The position numbers and the translations under genes are program-made. A stretch of DNA of 64,000 nt from Maratus speciosus (taxonomy: Eukaryota; Arthropoda; Arachnida; Araneae; Salticidae). The stretch spans positions 162,436,761 to 162,500,760 of the forward strand of contig OZ010799.1 in the NCBI GenBank assembly GCA_963932465.1, in the 5' to 3' direction. A model generated the notes under the pieces. The model made no database searches and was not told the DNA's origin. It saw nothing but the letters and a program-made list of their open reading frames with translations. Shown piece after piece: positions 11,362 through 23,237 of this stretch. Every line of letters starts with the position of its first letter. Positions within the stretch are counted from its first letter, which is position 1.

Positions 11362-11600
11362 TTAAGGGTGCCCTTGTCTCTGATCAGCAGTTGTTCCCGA
11401 TTCTCTCGGGCAAGCACTGCACTCTCCTCATCACGTACGTCCTCTAACGGAGTTTCTCCTGAATTACACATCAGATTGTGGCCTCACCAACCAGCATCTC
11501 CCTAGCGAGTGCTGTTATCGACGTCGTAGGATTTTCATCAATTTGACTAACGAATTCTGGTGTTTTGATGATTTCAATTTGCCGAGAATGCTGTTTCTTG

Positions 11601-11680
11601 TCGCCTGGTGGTGTGGTCAGTAAGCGGAGGCTGCTGTCAAGCTGAGGGTCCGGGTTCGAGTCCCTGGGTAAGACATGGAT
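11601..11680 (+). repeat. tRNA-like sequence, probable SINE head
   Basis: An A-box-like stretch (TGGTGTGGTCAGTAAGCGG, 11608-11626) and a good B box (GGTTCGAGTCC, 11653-11663) stand at tRNA spacing. The middle reads CTGTCAAG, like the anticodon loop of an Asp tRNA (GTC), but stems pair poorly. I take it as the head of a tRNA-derived SINE or a tRNA pseudogene rather than a working tRNA. Confidence 0.6.
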
Positions 11681-12230
11681 GTAATTTTGTTTGTGCTTTC
11701 AAAGTAATATATATATATGTAATGTAGAGAAATAAAATTGTTTGTCTGGCTTGTGTTACAATTTCTGTGTATGTATAAGGATCATTCGAGGCGACAGCCA
11801 TTGTTGGTATAGACCTCAAAGCAATATCCAGTACGGTGGATTTCAAATCAAATAAAATGTTGTTTCCTGCATGAAACATTTGCCACATGAAACCTGGCAG
11901 CCATCAGTTATCTCCTTACATTAAAGCCAAGTGACCGGGCGAGTTTCAAGAATGTGGCGATCTTTAAATCTAAGTGTTCTTTAGCCAATGACAGCATGCC
12001 TATTCATTCCCTCAGTTAGTCTAGGTTCTGAAGTATTTATGTGTAACATAAAAATATTTTTAACTGTGATATGTAGGGTGATATTTCACCTATAACGTGT
12101 GTTCTCAAATACCTGACGCACCCTTTATGTATAACGTCACACATAAATGTGCACAAATACATAATAAAAATATTATAATTTTTGTTTATTTGTATATTTG
12201 TTTATTAATAATGTTTTGTATATTTGTTTA

Positions 12231-12935
12231 TTAATAAATCATATTTAACACTGTCTTCTTCTGATTTAACAGAAATCTATAAAATAGCAAATGCTGCCTT
12301 TAACAAATATTTAATCAATAACCAGCGGTACGATATTGAAACTGAGATCTGGAGTATGTAATTACATTGAGTTGATACGTATGTAAATTCCATTTCGATG
12401 GAATACATAGTAATGGACATCAATTAAACACTTTTTGATATGAGATTAAATGAATATTGTTAAATGTTATAAAAGTATGTAAATATAAGTTCATTGGCTT
12501 CAGAAAGCAGTTATTTGGAAAAGCCATGATATCAATAATTAAACACAGCTTTTATCACTGAGTATAATAAATTTAACACAGTCTTCTTGAGTTAAAATAA
12601 TGCTTAAAAATAGCAATTTTGTAAACGTTAACATTTTACTTAACATTTACATTTACTTACTACAGTTACATAATATTGTACAAATATTTAATCCATATCC
12701 AGCTGTACGATATTGACACTGAAATCTCGAAGTTGTGATTACATTGAATTGGCACTTAAGTAAATTCCATTTCAATGGAATGCATAATAATTGACATCAG
12801 TTAAACAATTTAAGACGTGAGATTAAATAAATGTTGTTAAATGTTATGGAAGATGAATATATAAATTCGTTAAATTCAGAAGGCAGTTAGTTCGGAAAAG
12901 ACATAATATCAATAAGTAATCAAAGCTTTTATCGA
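12231..12935. repeat. Dispersed repeat family, two direct copies
   Basis: Two copies about 365 bp apart share 'tacgatattga', 'aaattccatttc', 'gattaaat' and 'attgttaaatgttat' blocks. Diverged relatives occur at 20490-21200, 22545-23115 and 32700-33065. No coding sequence or ends are recognised. Confidence 0.75.
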
Positions 12936-13193
12936 AATGTAAAAATATCTAAATATTAAAATCTCTTAATGTTAAAATTTTATGCTAAACAAAATATTCT
13001 CATTTTGGAATATTTTCTAGGTTTATAAAACACGGTTTGCACACACTTTGGAATGTCTAAGGCGTCTGGTACTACTGTTAATGATAAGAATATTTCTATT
13101 TAACACCAGAAACGCCGGAAATTTTACTCTAGTTTTATAAAAATATTTTACACCAGAATTTTTATTAAAAACTATCTTACTTATTTATTTAAC

Positions 13194-13205
13194 TCCCCCC
13201 CCCCC
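13194..13205. repeat. Poly-C run before the Jockey ORF1
   Basis: Twelve C in a row, ten bases upstream of the first ATG of the retrotransposon. It may mark a junction or a sequencing-sensitive site. Confidence 0.9.
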
Positions 13206-13214
13206 TCCGTAACA

Positions 13215-13577
13215 ATGGCTAGCTACAATTATGTTAAACCGGCGTCAGCCCCACAAGTTACTAAGAAAGCCCCAGATACGGTTGCAACTCCAGAACCCAA
13301 ACCTGAAACTACTAAATTAAACGAAAAAGAGCCAAAAGGCCCCGAAACTGCAGCACCTGAACCCTCTAACAGCTCTAATTATATAACTGATCTAAAAGAT
13401 ATCCTTAAAACTTTTCAGGAGATGAAAGAAATCTTTAAATTTAATAAATTCATTCAATGTTTTCAAAACATAGCCAGACTTTCAAAAAATTGCAATGACC
13501 CTATGCAAAGAATATTTATTATTATCAATGCTTTTGACAGCTTGGCCATGGAATTTAACTCACCCAATAATGAGTAA
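13215..13577 (+). CDS. Jockey-type retrotransposon ORF1, short form
   Basis: An open frame of 120 codons directly upstream of, and overlapping, the endonuclease/reverse transcriptase frame. In Jockey elements ORF1 makes a nucleic-acid-binding Gag-like protein, usually several hundred residues with CCHC zinc knuckles. This one has none. It starts with a Pro/Glu/Lys-rich segment (residues 10-55), then a predicted helical part (residues 58-115: DILKTFQEMKEIFKFNKF...). It may be the C-terminal remnant of a longer ORF1 after a 5' truncation or deletion, or a lineage-specific short form. The chosen start is the first ATG; the frame is not clearly open upstream. It ends in TAA at 13575-13577, which overlaps the ORF2 start as ATGAGTAA. 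Confidence 0.65.
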   Translation: MASYNYVKPASAPQVTKKAPDTVATPEPKPETTKLNEKEPKGPETAAPEPSNSSNYITDLKDILKTFQEMKEIFKFNKFIQCFQNIARLSKNCNDPMQRIFIIINAFDSLAMEFNSPNNE

Positions 13578-16253
13578 TTCCTCCCCTTCCTTTTCCTCTT
13601 TAATCTTCCTCTCTTGGAACTGCAACTCTTTACATCGCAAATTAAATGAACTTAAACTTTTTATTTCTGATCACCCTCAAATTGATGTCATTTTCTTACA
13701 GGAAACTTTTAGCGCTACCTTTAATATTAACATTCCTGGGTATAGGCTATTTCATACACCCCGCTCAGACGGCACCACGAGAGGTGGCACTGCAATTTAC
13801 ATAAAGCACCATATCCCCCACTATCTTTATAGCAGTCCTACTTTTACTGACATTGAATACACTAGTATAGTCATTCAGCTTCCCCACATTAATATTCACT
13901 TAGCTTCAATTTACGCACCACCTACTGGTAACTTTCCTGTTAATAGTTTAACTCAACTCTTTTCCCATCACCAACACTGCTTCTTTGTTGGCGACTATAA
14001 TGCCAGGAGTAGGCGTTGGAACTGCCACGGCAATTCTCCTCGGGGTACCTCTCTTCATAATCTTGTTCAACACCTTAAATTAAGCTTACACGCACCTAAT
14101 ACTCCTACACACATAAGCACGGCGCCTAATACCCATGAATCCATAATTGATCTTGCTATCTCTAAAAATCTTTCCTATCCTATCACCTCTACTGTCATTA
14201 AAGATCTTTCCTCTGACCATTACCCTGTCTGTTTCAAAATTGATATAATAAACCCTATTTCTCCGCCTCCTTCCGTGGCCATTGACTGGAAAAAATTTAC
14301 CAACCATCTTGATAACCAAGTCATTACTTTTCCCGAAATTAACTCCATAACTGACATTGATGATGCTGTGGATTTTCTAAATTCCAAAATTATTGAAGCC
14401 CAAAACCATGCTACCTTCAATACCTTCAAAAATAACAACTCATTCATTCCTCCCCGTTATATTTATAACCTGATTAAACACCGTAACCAACTCCGGCGTC
14501 AATTTCAAAATTCTAGAGACCCCTCCCTTAAACCCCTTATCAATAGAGCTAACAATAGAATCAAAAATTGCCTTTTTAAAGAAAAGCAAAAAAGTTGGAA
14601 TAATTTCCTCAAAAATCTTGCTACCGAGGATAATTCTCTTTGGCTTATCAAACGTAAACTCAATAAAAAATATTCTCCCATTCCACCTCTTTCGGATAAT
14701 AATATTAACTATGCATATACTGACCAGGATAAAGCAGACCTACTTGCCAATTCCTACGCTTTACAATTCTCTCCGAACCCAAACCTCGCTAGCCAGGAGC
14801 ATCTTGACGAGGTTAGTGAAACTGTTCGCAATTTCCTAGCCGTCCCCCCTGATGACCCCCCCCCTACTATTCAGCCTAATTTAATACATAATATTATTAA
14901 AAAACTGAAAAAACGCAAGACCCCAGGTTACGACAAAATTTCTAACACTGCTCTTAAAAACCTTCCACCCAACTGTATTATATATATTACTTACCTTACT
15001 AATGCTATCTTTAAATTTAACTACTTCCCGAAACCTTGGAAACTCTCTATCATATCACACATACCCAAACCTGGGACTGATCTCTCTAATCCCACTAACT
15101 ACAGACCTATTTCTCTACTTCCTTCTCTTAGCAAAGTCATTGAACGTGTCATTAGGACCCAGTTGCAGGACTTTATTCAGCAAAACAACATCCTTATGCC
15201 TGAACAGTTTGGCTTTCGCCCAAAACATTCAACCCAACACCAGCTCCTTCGCGTTGTTGAGTTTCTCAGCGAAAAGCTCAACGCGAAGATCCCAGCTGCT
15301 GCCATTTTCCTTGATATCGCAAAGGCTTTTGACAAAGTCTGGCACGAAGGCCTTATATACAAATTAATTAAGCTAAAATTCCGTGCTAGACTCATACATT
15401 TAATATACTCATACCTTTGCGGTCGAACTTTTAGAGTCCGCATCAATAACATATTATCCATAATTCTCTCTATCCTAGCGGGCATCCTTCAAGGGAGCGT
15501 GTTGGGCCCAATGTTATTTAACATATCAATGACATCCCACGCTCATTACTTACTTATTTAGCTCTGTATGCGGACGATACATGTATCTACGCCTCTGCAC
15601 ACCACCCAGATAGTCTATACAGGTACCTGCAGACTCATCTTGAAGACTTCCTTGACTGGTGCGACCTATGGCGCGTTCTAATCAACGAAAATAAAACTAA
15701 AGCTGTCTATTTCTCCCGTAAATTTATCTATCCTTCTAGACTAACAATCAATAACACTACAATTCCATGGTCCGACGAGGCCAAATACCTGGGTGTCATC
15801 CTTGATCGTAGGCTCACTTGGAGCAAACATATTCTCTCCGTCAGGGGGAAAGTCGCCGGAGCTTCTCTTGCCCTTAAACCACTCCTCAATAGTAAAACCC
15901 TTTCTGTCCACAACAAGCTCATCCTTTACAATTCCTGTATCCTCCCCATTATTACCTATGCAAGCCCTATTTGGGGCTTTACCTGCAAATCCTCTATGGA
16001 CAACCTTAGCAAACTCCATAATAAAAACTTTCGCATCGTCCGTGGCGCCTCCAGATATTTACGTAATACCACTGTCCGTAGGGACCTGAACACCATCACC
16101 CTTAGGAAAAGAATTAAAGACCTTGCAAATACTTTCTATTCTACCGTTTATGACCTTCCAAATGATATTGTAGCAGGGCTCCCTGACTATGACGCCTTCG
16201 AGCCCCATCATCGCAAACGCCCGAAATATTCCACAATACTGGAATCCCCGTGA
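13570..16253 (+). pseudogene. Jockey-clade non-LTR retrotransposon ORF2 (endonuclease + reverse transcriptase), one frameshift
   Basis: Nicks DNA and copies its own RNA into the nick. From the ATG at 13570 there is an APE endonuclease: SWNCNS (residue 15), QET with E45, YAPP, GDYNARSRRW (~140) and SDHYPV (~215). The reverse transcriptase follows: KTPGYDKISN, NYRPISLLPS (~510), EQFGFRPKHSTQ, FLDIAKAFDKVWH (~580) and QGSVLGPMLF. The frame then breaks at about 15520. It resumes one frame over with SLLTYLALYADDT, carrying the catalytic YADD at 15565-15580, then LGVILDRRLTWSKHI and a C-terminal end at 16253. Total is about 894 codons, normal for Jockey. YADDT after 'YLAL' and the single C-terminal domain without RNase H fit Jockey. 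Apart from this one small indel no stop is seen, so the copy is young. Confidence 0.9.
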
Positions 16254-16892
16254 GCTTTGTGTTCACCGCATAAGATTGCTATGTAAATTTTTTCTCCTTT
16301 TTTTATTTTCTTTTTTAATTAAAAAAAAAACCTCTATATAAACTTTATTATATAGAAAAAAAAAGATATATTGCCCTGATTAGTGCCTTTTTGTTTTTGT
16401 AGGCAGCCTTGCTGCCTTCCTTAACCACCGACCCTGCCCTTGCTTGGTGTGAGTAATTCTCTGAACTAGTGCTAACTTCTATTCTATCTTATTTTTCCCT
16501 TCATTACAGCAGTTTGTACTGCAGCTAAACCTATACCTTAATATAATTTCATTATGTAAATCCAAGTTCTTAATCTTTTTCCTCTTAACTTTTAAAGCAT
16601 CTATGCTAGTTATATCTATAGTTTTTTCATTTTATAAGTAGTTGCAAACAACTACACATTTCTTACTTTCCCAATGGCTCTACATTACGTAAGACATCAC
16701 ATTTAATCAGACTGGGTGTAAAGTTGACTTCAACTAGGCAACCCCTTAACCGCTGCTTCACTGTTCAGCACTGTTCAGCACCCCCCTCCGTGGTACACAT
16801 TTAACTTATTTTAGAAAGAAATTTCTGATTCGAATCGAAGCATTTTTATTTTATACCGGTCAAAATGACCGCTATGGCGGTTCTAATGTTAA
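16254..16892. other. Probable 3' UTR of the Jockey element and flank
   Basis: After the stop come T-rich and A-rich runs (a ten-A run at 16321-16330, a nine-A run near 16356). Either could be the poly-A end of the element. A clear target duplication could not be matched by eye, so the 3' boundary is open. Further right is non-coding sequence with a short inverted motif CGGTCAAAATGACCG near 16858. Confidence 0.5.
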
Positions 16893-17525
16893 CCCACACG
16901 CGCATGCGCTTATTTTTGAGACGTTAGCGTACGCACGGGTTAAGTATCACTCCATTTTGTCTCTCTTTCTTTTTTTTATTTTTTTTTTTTTTATTTCCTG
17001 CTGTATATTGTAACATGTTACAAATCACGTCTTTTTAGGGGGAAATCGCGCAGTATATATTTATTCACATATTTTGTAGCCGTTTCTCAAAAAGAAATCA
17101 TGTATTTTAGAGAAAATATGCTATACATTTGAAAACAATTTATACACACCTTAAAACATTAATTATTTCACACATGTTATATTAATTGCATGATATTATT
17201 GCATAAATTTAATACCCTTTTATCAACATATACAAGTAGCTTTTATGTTACTCTTTCATTAAAATTATTTTAGTACGTGTTATTCTGTAAGAAATTAACG
17301 TATCGAAATGAAACGGTCGTACACGCGTGGGATTACTCAATTCCAAAAAGTATCTTTCTTCCCTCTTGGTGAACAAAGGGACGAAATTCCTTTACCCACC
17401 CCTTCTAGACCTTGACCTTGAAACGTACAAGGCAGGTCAGAAGCGACCTCATAAAATGTATCCTTTTTTTTTCGATGAAAAAATGCGATAGGGGTGAAAT
17501 CTACCCCTGCGTATGTGCTTATGGG
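16893..17525. mobile_element. Possible piggyBac-like element with TTAA ends
   Basis: TTAA at 16889-16892 is followed by CCCACACGCGCATGCGC. The right end, in complement, reads TTAA then CCCATAAGCACATACGC. The ends are similar but not identical. A second inward TTAA with CCCGTGCGTACGC lies at about 16935, so an internal or tiny element is also possible. No coding sequence. Confidence 0.4.
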
Positions 17526-17960
17526 TTAATTTAGTAAACACACAATATGTAACTGCCGCTTTTATTCACAGAATTTGCAATATTTTTCTACACTTAAATA
17601 AGGCGAATACGACTGTTAAAATGTTGTGTTATATCTGTGAGAAACTTAATAATAGTTCCGAAAAGAAATGTTTCAATTTCAAGGAACTTTTGTACTTATC
17701 TTTTAAGTATATATTTTACCCTTTATGTAACTTCGCTTTTTGAATAAGTGTTCGATAAATCACAGCATTAAAAGAGATGCAAATACAAGGCGCATATAGT
17801 CACACGATACAACTATCCTGAGATAAAGGTTTTAATTATTGAATTTAGCAATTATTATTATTTAAACCAGTTTTTCCCTAACAATGGGCCGCGACATGCT
17901 GATAGGTCGCGGGTAATTTTTTCATGGATCGTGGAATGATTACTAAAGGCCTTAAAAAAA

Positions 17961-18181
17961 GTATGGTACTTTTCGGTTAGCCGGGTGCCAGTGTTATATA
18001 TACATATATATATATACATACATATATGTATATATACATATATTTTTATACATATATTGTATATATACACACACACATATATATATATATGCATATATAT
18101 ATGTATATATACATTCATATATATATACATATATATGTATATATAACACTGGCGCCCGGCTAACCTAAAAGTACCAAAAGT
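17961..18181. repeat. Inverted repeat enclosing a TA/CA microsatellite
   Basis: About 40-bp arms sharing GGTTAGCCGGGYGCCAGTGT (17974-17993 and complement near 18148-18167) flank about 130 bp of TATA/CATA repeats. The unit would fold into one long hairpin. It resembles a MITE whose centre has been replaced by expanding microsatellite. Confidence 0.8.
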
Positions 18182-18514
18182 ATTATTGTATCTTCTGAAA
18201 AAATAGATCCGACACATTATTTTAATAAAGTTTTAAAGGAAAAATATATCAACTTAAGACAAATTGTTTTAATAGCGTCTTGAAATTAAAAGAGGCTGAA
18301 ATAAACACTATGAAACCCTGATAATCAAATAGTACAGATTATTGGCCTACAATTGGCAGTTTACGAAATCCATTAGGAAAAGTTAGAGTTTGGAAATGGA
18401 TCGGATTTCATAGTGTACAGAAGCACTTCTAATTTATAGTCTATCAGGACAGTAGTCTGTATAATTACAGATGGGCAACATTTGGAACTTTATTAGTAAA
18501 GATTTCAATGGTGG

Positions 18515-19340
18515 GCGATTCTCAAAAGGTGGGCACAGGACACAAGTCATATCTTTAAGCCTTTCAAACATAACTTTAATTATCATTGACTTTATTTATT
18601 TTTTTTACACTGAGTTTTTAATTCTATTCAGAGACTGAAAATGACATAATTTATTGTAAAAGCTTAGTATAAATATCTTAAAATTTTATTATTTCATGCT
18701 AAAGAGGCCAATTTCGGACATTCATAACGTTAACTGCTCCAATGTACCACCAAGAAAAAAAGTTTCAACTTTTTTCCAGGTGGTTCTATTGGTAAACAAC
18801 GAATGCATAAAGGAAACGGATGATTTTTTGATAATTTCGTTAAGAGATGGCAGGCTGATTGATTTATTGCTTTTTTGGAGATAGAAGGACTTTTCTATAA
18901 AGAATTTTTCTGTATTTTGTTATGTCCGAAAATAACGTACATAACAAAGTATTTGATTTTATTATTGTTATTACTGGATAACAAAAAGTTAATTATATAT
19001 ATATATATATATGTATACAGACACATTTACTACATTCTTAGTCTAAAGAATTTTTTAAATACTAAGAGCAACGTCCAAAATCTGTAACGTACGTGCGAAA
19101 GAGTGTCCAAAATTTGTAACGTACATAACTGCTAATTAAATGCTTTAATCATTAATTTTCCAGAATAGCTGCTGTTTTTGTATAATTTAGTAGACATACT
19201 ATTATAAAATATTTATATATTATATTTATAGGCAAAATACTATACTATTAAAAAATATTTGCCTTAAATTTGAAAATTTTAAAAATTACATATAGTTAAT
19301 GTTTAATGATCCCACCTTTTGAGAATCTCCCTGGTCAAGT
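18515..19340. mobile_element. Possible inverted-repeat element
   Basis: The motif GATTCTCAAAAGGTGGG appears near 18521 and in complement near 19310-19330, where the outer end reads CAGGGAGATTCTC in complement. Inside, 'gtccaaaatytgtaacgtac' occurs twice in tandem (about 19070 and 19105). No transposase is visible. The outer limits and target duplication are uncertain. Confidence 0.45.
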
Positions 19341-19369
19341 TCGTTGGCAAATTGCACGACATGTCTAAC

Positions 19370-20405
19370 ATTTGGGAAATTGGGAAAATATAGCCTATCT
19401 TCGAGCAAGAGCTGTCACCTTCATTTTTACACCATTCTATTTGAAATCGGTTCAGTACTTCCTGATGTTGCATAGAAATCGCAAGTTAGAATGTTTTTTA
19501 CAACGCTTTTTCCGCATTTTCACCCTTTTTAAATTTCGATTTTTTTTTAGGAAATGTTCTTGGAGATCATTGATATCTTATAAGTATCTACCATTCAAAA
19601 TTTCATGATTCTAGGCCCTTCCATACGGCAAAACCGCAATTTAGAACGTTTTTTTTTCTTGCAACCCCAATGTGGTAGTGAAACAAAAATAAAACAGAGC
19701 CATGTTAGAGCAAGGTATGTCCCCATCGATTTACAACCATTACTTTTGAATCGATTTGATACTTCCCAAAATTGAGTAGAAATCACTATTTAGAATGTTT
19801 TTTAGAACCCTCTTCGCGCATTATCACCCCTTTTTAATTTCGAATTTTTTAAGAACTGTTCTTAGAAATCATTTACATCTAATAAGTAACTAATATTTCA
19901 AATCAAATATTTCTAGGCCCTTCCGTAACGCAAAAATTGCGTTTTTAGGACGTTTCTTGCTCCTGCACCCTCTTTGGGGTAGTGGTACCGACATAAAATA
20001 TAGCCTTATAAAAATATCTTGGACCAAGGGTTGTCACCATCATTTTTACACCATTATTTTTTAAATCGGTTTGGTATTTCCTGAGATTGTGCAGAAACCG
20101 CCATTTAGAGCGATTTTTAGAAGGTTTTTTGTGCATTTTCACTTCTTTTAAATTTCGAATTGTTTAGAAAATGTTCTTAGATATCATTTATATCTTACAA
20201 GTAATTACCATTCCAAATTTCATGATTCTAAGTCGTTCCATAACACAAAAATTGCATTTTTAGAACGTTTTTTGCTCCTGCACGCACTTTAGGGTAGTGG
20301 CACCGACATAAAATATAGCCTTTGTTCTAAGTTGGGTGGGCTAACAACATCATTTTGATACCTTAACTTTTGAAATCGGTTCGGTAGCTCCAGAGATTAC
20401 CTCTA
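19370..20405. repeat. Tandem array, ~310-bp unit, about 3.4 copies
   Basis: The block 'ggcccttccatacggcaaaa' and its relatives lie at 19613, 19916 and 20232. Each is preceded by 'ttcatgattctag' and followed by 'tagaacgttttttgctcctg'-type sequence, then 'gtcaccatcatttttacacc'. Spacing is 303-316 bp. No microsatellite or hairpin tail is attached here. Confidence 0.88.
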
Positions 20406-20489
20406 ACATACAAACATTTTTTTATTTCTTTATAATATTAATATAGATTAGTATAGATTTCCGTCGATTAACAAACATGAGCATTTTTG

Positions 20490-21200
20490 CTCAGTGTATC
20501 CAATATACCAGCATCACTAAACTATTAACAACCTTATATAAGAAATTAAAACCTTGTAATAATATATCATTTCTGATTGCTAAAAAGGTGTAAGATTAAA
20601 AATTTAAAAACATTAAAATAATTTTATTTGTCTGTTGACAAGTTTCAAGTCTTAACAAATAAATAATGGCATTCTGAATAAGACCGAGCGATTTCAGAAT
20701 ATCGTTATTTATTTGTTTTGAAAATATTTTGTAATTCATATATCAGTATAAATCCATAATTATTCTCCCGCATCGTATACAGTTTGATAGTCGTAACATT
20801 TGTAATAAATGAAATATATATGGGATACGGCATTGCCATTTGAAACGTCTTTGTTCGTATTTATATTATATTTTCGTCTATTAAAAACATTTGCATTTTT
20901 GCTTAGTCTGTTCTATATACCAGTATCACTAAACTATTAACAACCTTATATAACAAATTAACACTTTGTAATAATATATTATTTTTAATTGCTAAAAAGG
21001 TGCAAGATTAAAACTTTAAAAACAGTAAAATAGTTTTATTTGACTATTGACAGTTTCAATTCTTCCCGAGTCATTTTCAAAACAAATAAATAATGATGTT
21101 CTGAATAAATCCTTGCAACTTCAGAATATGATTATTTATTTGTTTTGAAAATATCACGGGAAGAGTTGAAACATGTCAACTGTCAAATCAAACTATTTTA
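20490..21200. repeat. Dispersed repeat family, two direct copies with hairpin segments
   Basis: Copies at about 20490-20740 and 20895-21190 share 'atcactaaactattaacaac', 'gctaaaaaggtg' and a small hairpin around 'aacaaataaataatg' / 'attatttatttgttttgaaa'. The second copy also has the outer pair 'tcttcccg' / 'cgggaaga'. A third partial copy lies near 22690. Confidence 0.75.
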
Positions 21201-21298
21201 CTGTTTTAAAAAGTTTAATCTTACACATTTTTAGTAATTAGAAATAATATTTGAGCAACCTTATTACATAGTAATTCGTAAATCATTATAAATTCGTA

Positions 21299-22537
21299 CA
21301 GTATAACTTTAAAAATTCGGCATCATCGGGATCGAGACCACGCTGGATTTTTGAAAATTCCGGATTTTTGAAGGAATATCAAAAGTAGTATCTAGAAATA
21401 TCAAAAGTAGTATCTAGAAATATCAGAAGTAGTGCTATATTCTTAATGTTGCCTTTAACCATAATTTAATTCGTTATTAACCCTCCGACTGTCTTGGAAA
21501 AGGGCAAAATTGTAATGTTGTTTTCTCTGCATTTTGTTTTAAATGCTAAAAAAAAAATTTCTTTGAACATTTTATGAAAAAACTTAGTAACGAATATGAA
21601 TGCAATCCTTGTAAGTGTTAATCATTGTTCAATGTATTAAAAATACATTAAATCAATAGAATTATATTACTTTAAATATTGATTGTATTGCAGTGAAACC
21701 TGGAGCTTAGTGAACGTATTAACACGGCCTTGTCAGTGAGGGGGTTAAGTGATAATTATGTAAGAAAAAGAAAAAAATAAATATAAAAAAACTAACTTTA
21801 ATTGATATTATCTATGTTACAGAAAAAAAATTAATAAAGAGTGGAATTAATACCTCTCGTATAATTTCGAAAACATTTTTGTCAATTTTGTTTGCTTCAA
21901 TTATGCCTGCCATTCTTTAACAAGTTTTACTTGTATTTTATATAAATGAAGAATGTCTATTTTGGAAAAACAGTCTTCTTTCTCTAAAGCAGACATTAAT
22001 TCTCCAGTCAAATTTATGCATTTTTCTAGTGACACATTTTCTTCTCCGATTTTTCATCCTCGTATTCTGAGTGCTGCTACTAGTGTTATCGGTGCTTCTA
22101 TTTCGCACAGCGTTAGCGATCTCGCTGCCCGTTAAATTTTTCGTTGTTGGTGCATTTTCGTCTATGCATAGCCAATCATCTATATCTTTTTTTTTTGGAA
22201 ACTTAATACATTTTAAGATTTTGCGTGCTCAATCAGCTCATAAATGATGGCCTTTTCACGGAAATGTGAAAGCCTGAAAATTCTTGTTCATCATCGATGT
22301 ACCCGCTGCCGAAAATTCGTTCCGACCATGTATTGTGCTATGTATTCGCGAAAGTCTCTGACGTTGAAAAAAAGTCAAATATTCTTTTTTACATTTTTAC
22401 TTTCGATCTTGAAGTTTTTAATTCATAAACAATGATTATTTTTCTTCTTCCATAACTTGAAAGTGTAAAAGAAAAAGGGAAGGAAAAGATGGTTTTGTTA
22501 CTGGATTTCTGAATGCCGGATTTTCGAAGTCACACTG
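21299..22537 (-). mobile_element. pogo/Tigger-like relic carrying a TTAA MITE
   Basis: TA-flanked ends: CAGTATAACTTTAAAAATTC on the left and, in complement on the right, CAGTGTGACTTCGAAAATCC. On the minus strand at about 22190-22070 the frame reads DDWLCIDENAPTTKNL then TGSEIANAVRNRS. This is similar to the acidic C-terminal region of Tigger transposases ('...LTdeEIv.aV'). It contains a family-1 MITE at 21481-21744, which is younger. Confidence 0.75.
21481..21744 (+). mobile_element. piggyBac-like TTAA MITE, family 1, complete copy
   Basis: 264 bp, flanked by exact TTAA at 21477-21480 and 21745-21748. Ends are CCCTCCGACTGTC and GTCAGTGAGGGG. This is the cleanest copy in the window and defines the family limits. 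Confidence 0.93.
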
Positions 22538-22544
22538 TAATTAA

Positions 22545-23115
22545 TATATCACATCCTTTGCTGTTTAATATTCGTAATTGCTGTCATGAATGAAATATTT
22601 ATGGGATCGGGCATTACTATTTGAAATGGTTTCCTCCGTATTTATATTATATTTTCGTAAATTAAAAAAACTTTCATGATTTTGCTCTGTATATCCTATA
22701 TACCAGTATCACCAAACTATTAACAAACTTATTACACTCTAATTCGTAAATCATTATAAATTCATAATTAGTATATCACATCGTATGCAGTTTAATATTC
22801 GTAATTTCTCTCATGAATAAAATATTTGTGGGATAGGGCAATACTATTTGAAATGTTTTTATTGCAACAATCATCTGTCTCGGACTGATAATTGTGCATT
22901 GGATATTAATCATGGAAACGACTTTAAAAGAGTAAATGAAGCCATTTCCAAACGTTTAATTAATCGCACTGGGAATTATATTAACTGTGAAATCTCAAGA
23001 CTATGATTACTGTAAATAGACACATACGTAAATTGCATTTAATGGGAATAGATAATAACCTGTATCATTTCAAATATTACAGATGTGAATTAGTAAACGG
23101 TAGCTTAATGTTAAC
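22545..23115. repeat. Dispersed repeat family, further copies
   Basis: Contains 'aatattcgtaatt' twice (about 22565 and 22795) with matching neighbours such as 'gtatatcacatc'. It then holds 'atgaagccatttccaaacg' with 'tgaaatctcaaga', shared with 32880-32960. Non-coding. Confidence 0.7.
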
Positions 23116-23237
23116 ATAATACATAGGTGTAAATAAAACATATGTCTTTCGTTATACATATTTTTATAAATCATATATACTTAAGTTGGGTTATTTTTTA
23201 CAAATATATAATAAAGACGGGAGTTTTTGTTTTGTGT

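Larger units (their letters stand above)
10088..12130 (-). mobile_element. maT-like mariner relic carrying later insertions
   Basis: The ends share TGCGTCAGGTATTTG in inverted orientation (near 10095 and 12105) with TA-rich flanks. Pieces of a mariner transposase read on the minus strand. The right end (12060-11900) has ATFLKLARSLGFNV. Around 11590-11480 it reads DENPTTSITALAREM, like the family's 'NP..S...la...' linker. About 10490-10200 gives QDFALSHMTD, RYPDINRMAYYVCGV and CSQF, corresponding to the 'QDgAPaH', 'SPDlNPmDY.vWg' and 'aC..F' blocks. Two TTAA MITEs and a tRNA-like segment interrupt the gene, so they came later. Confidence 0.78.

Noticed and set aside
17858..18217. 119-codon minus-strand open frame
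   Set aside because: It consists largely of translated TA/CA microsatellite.
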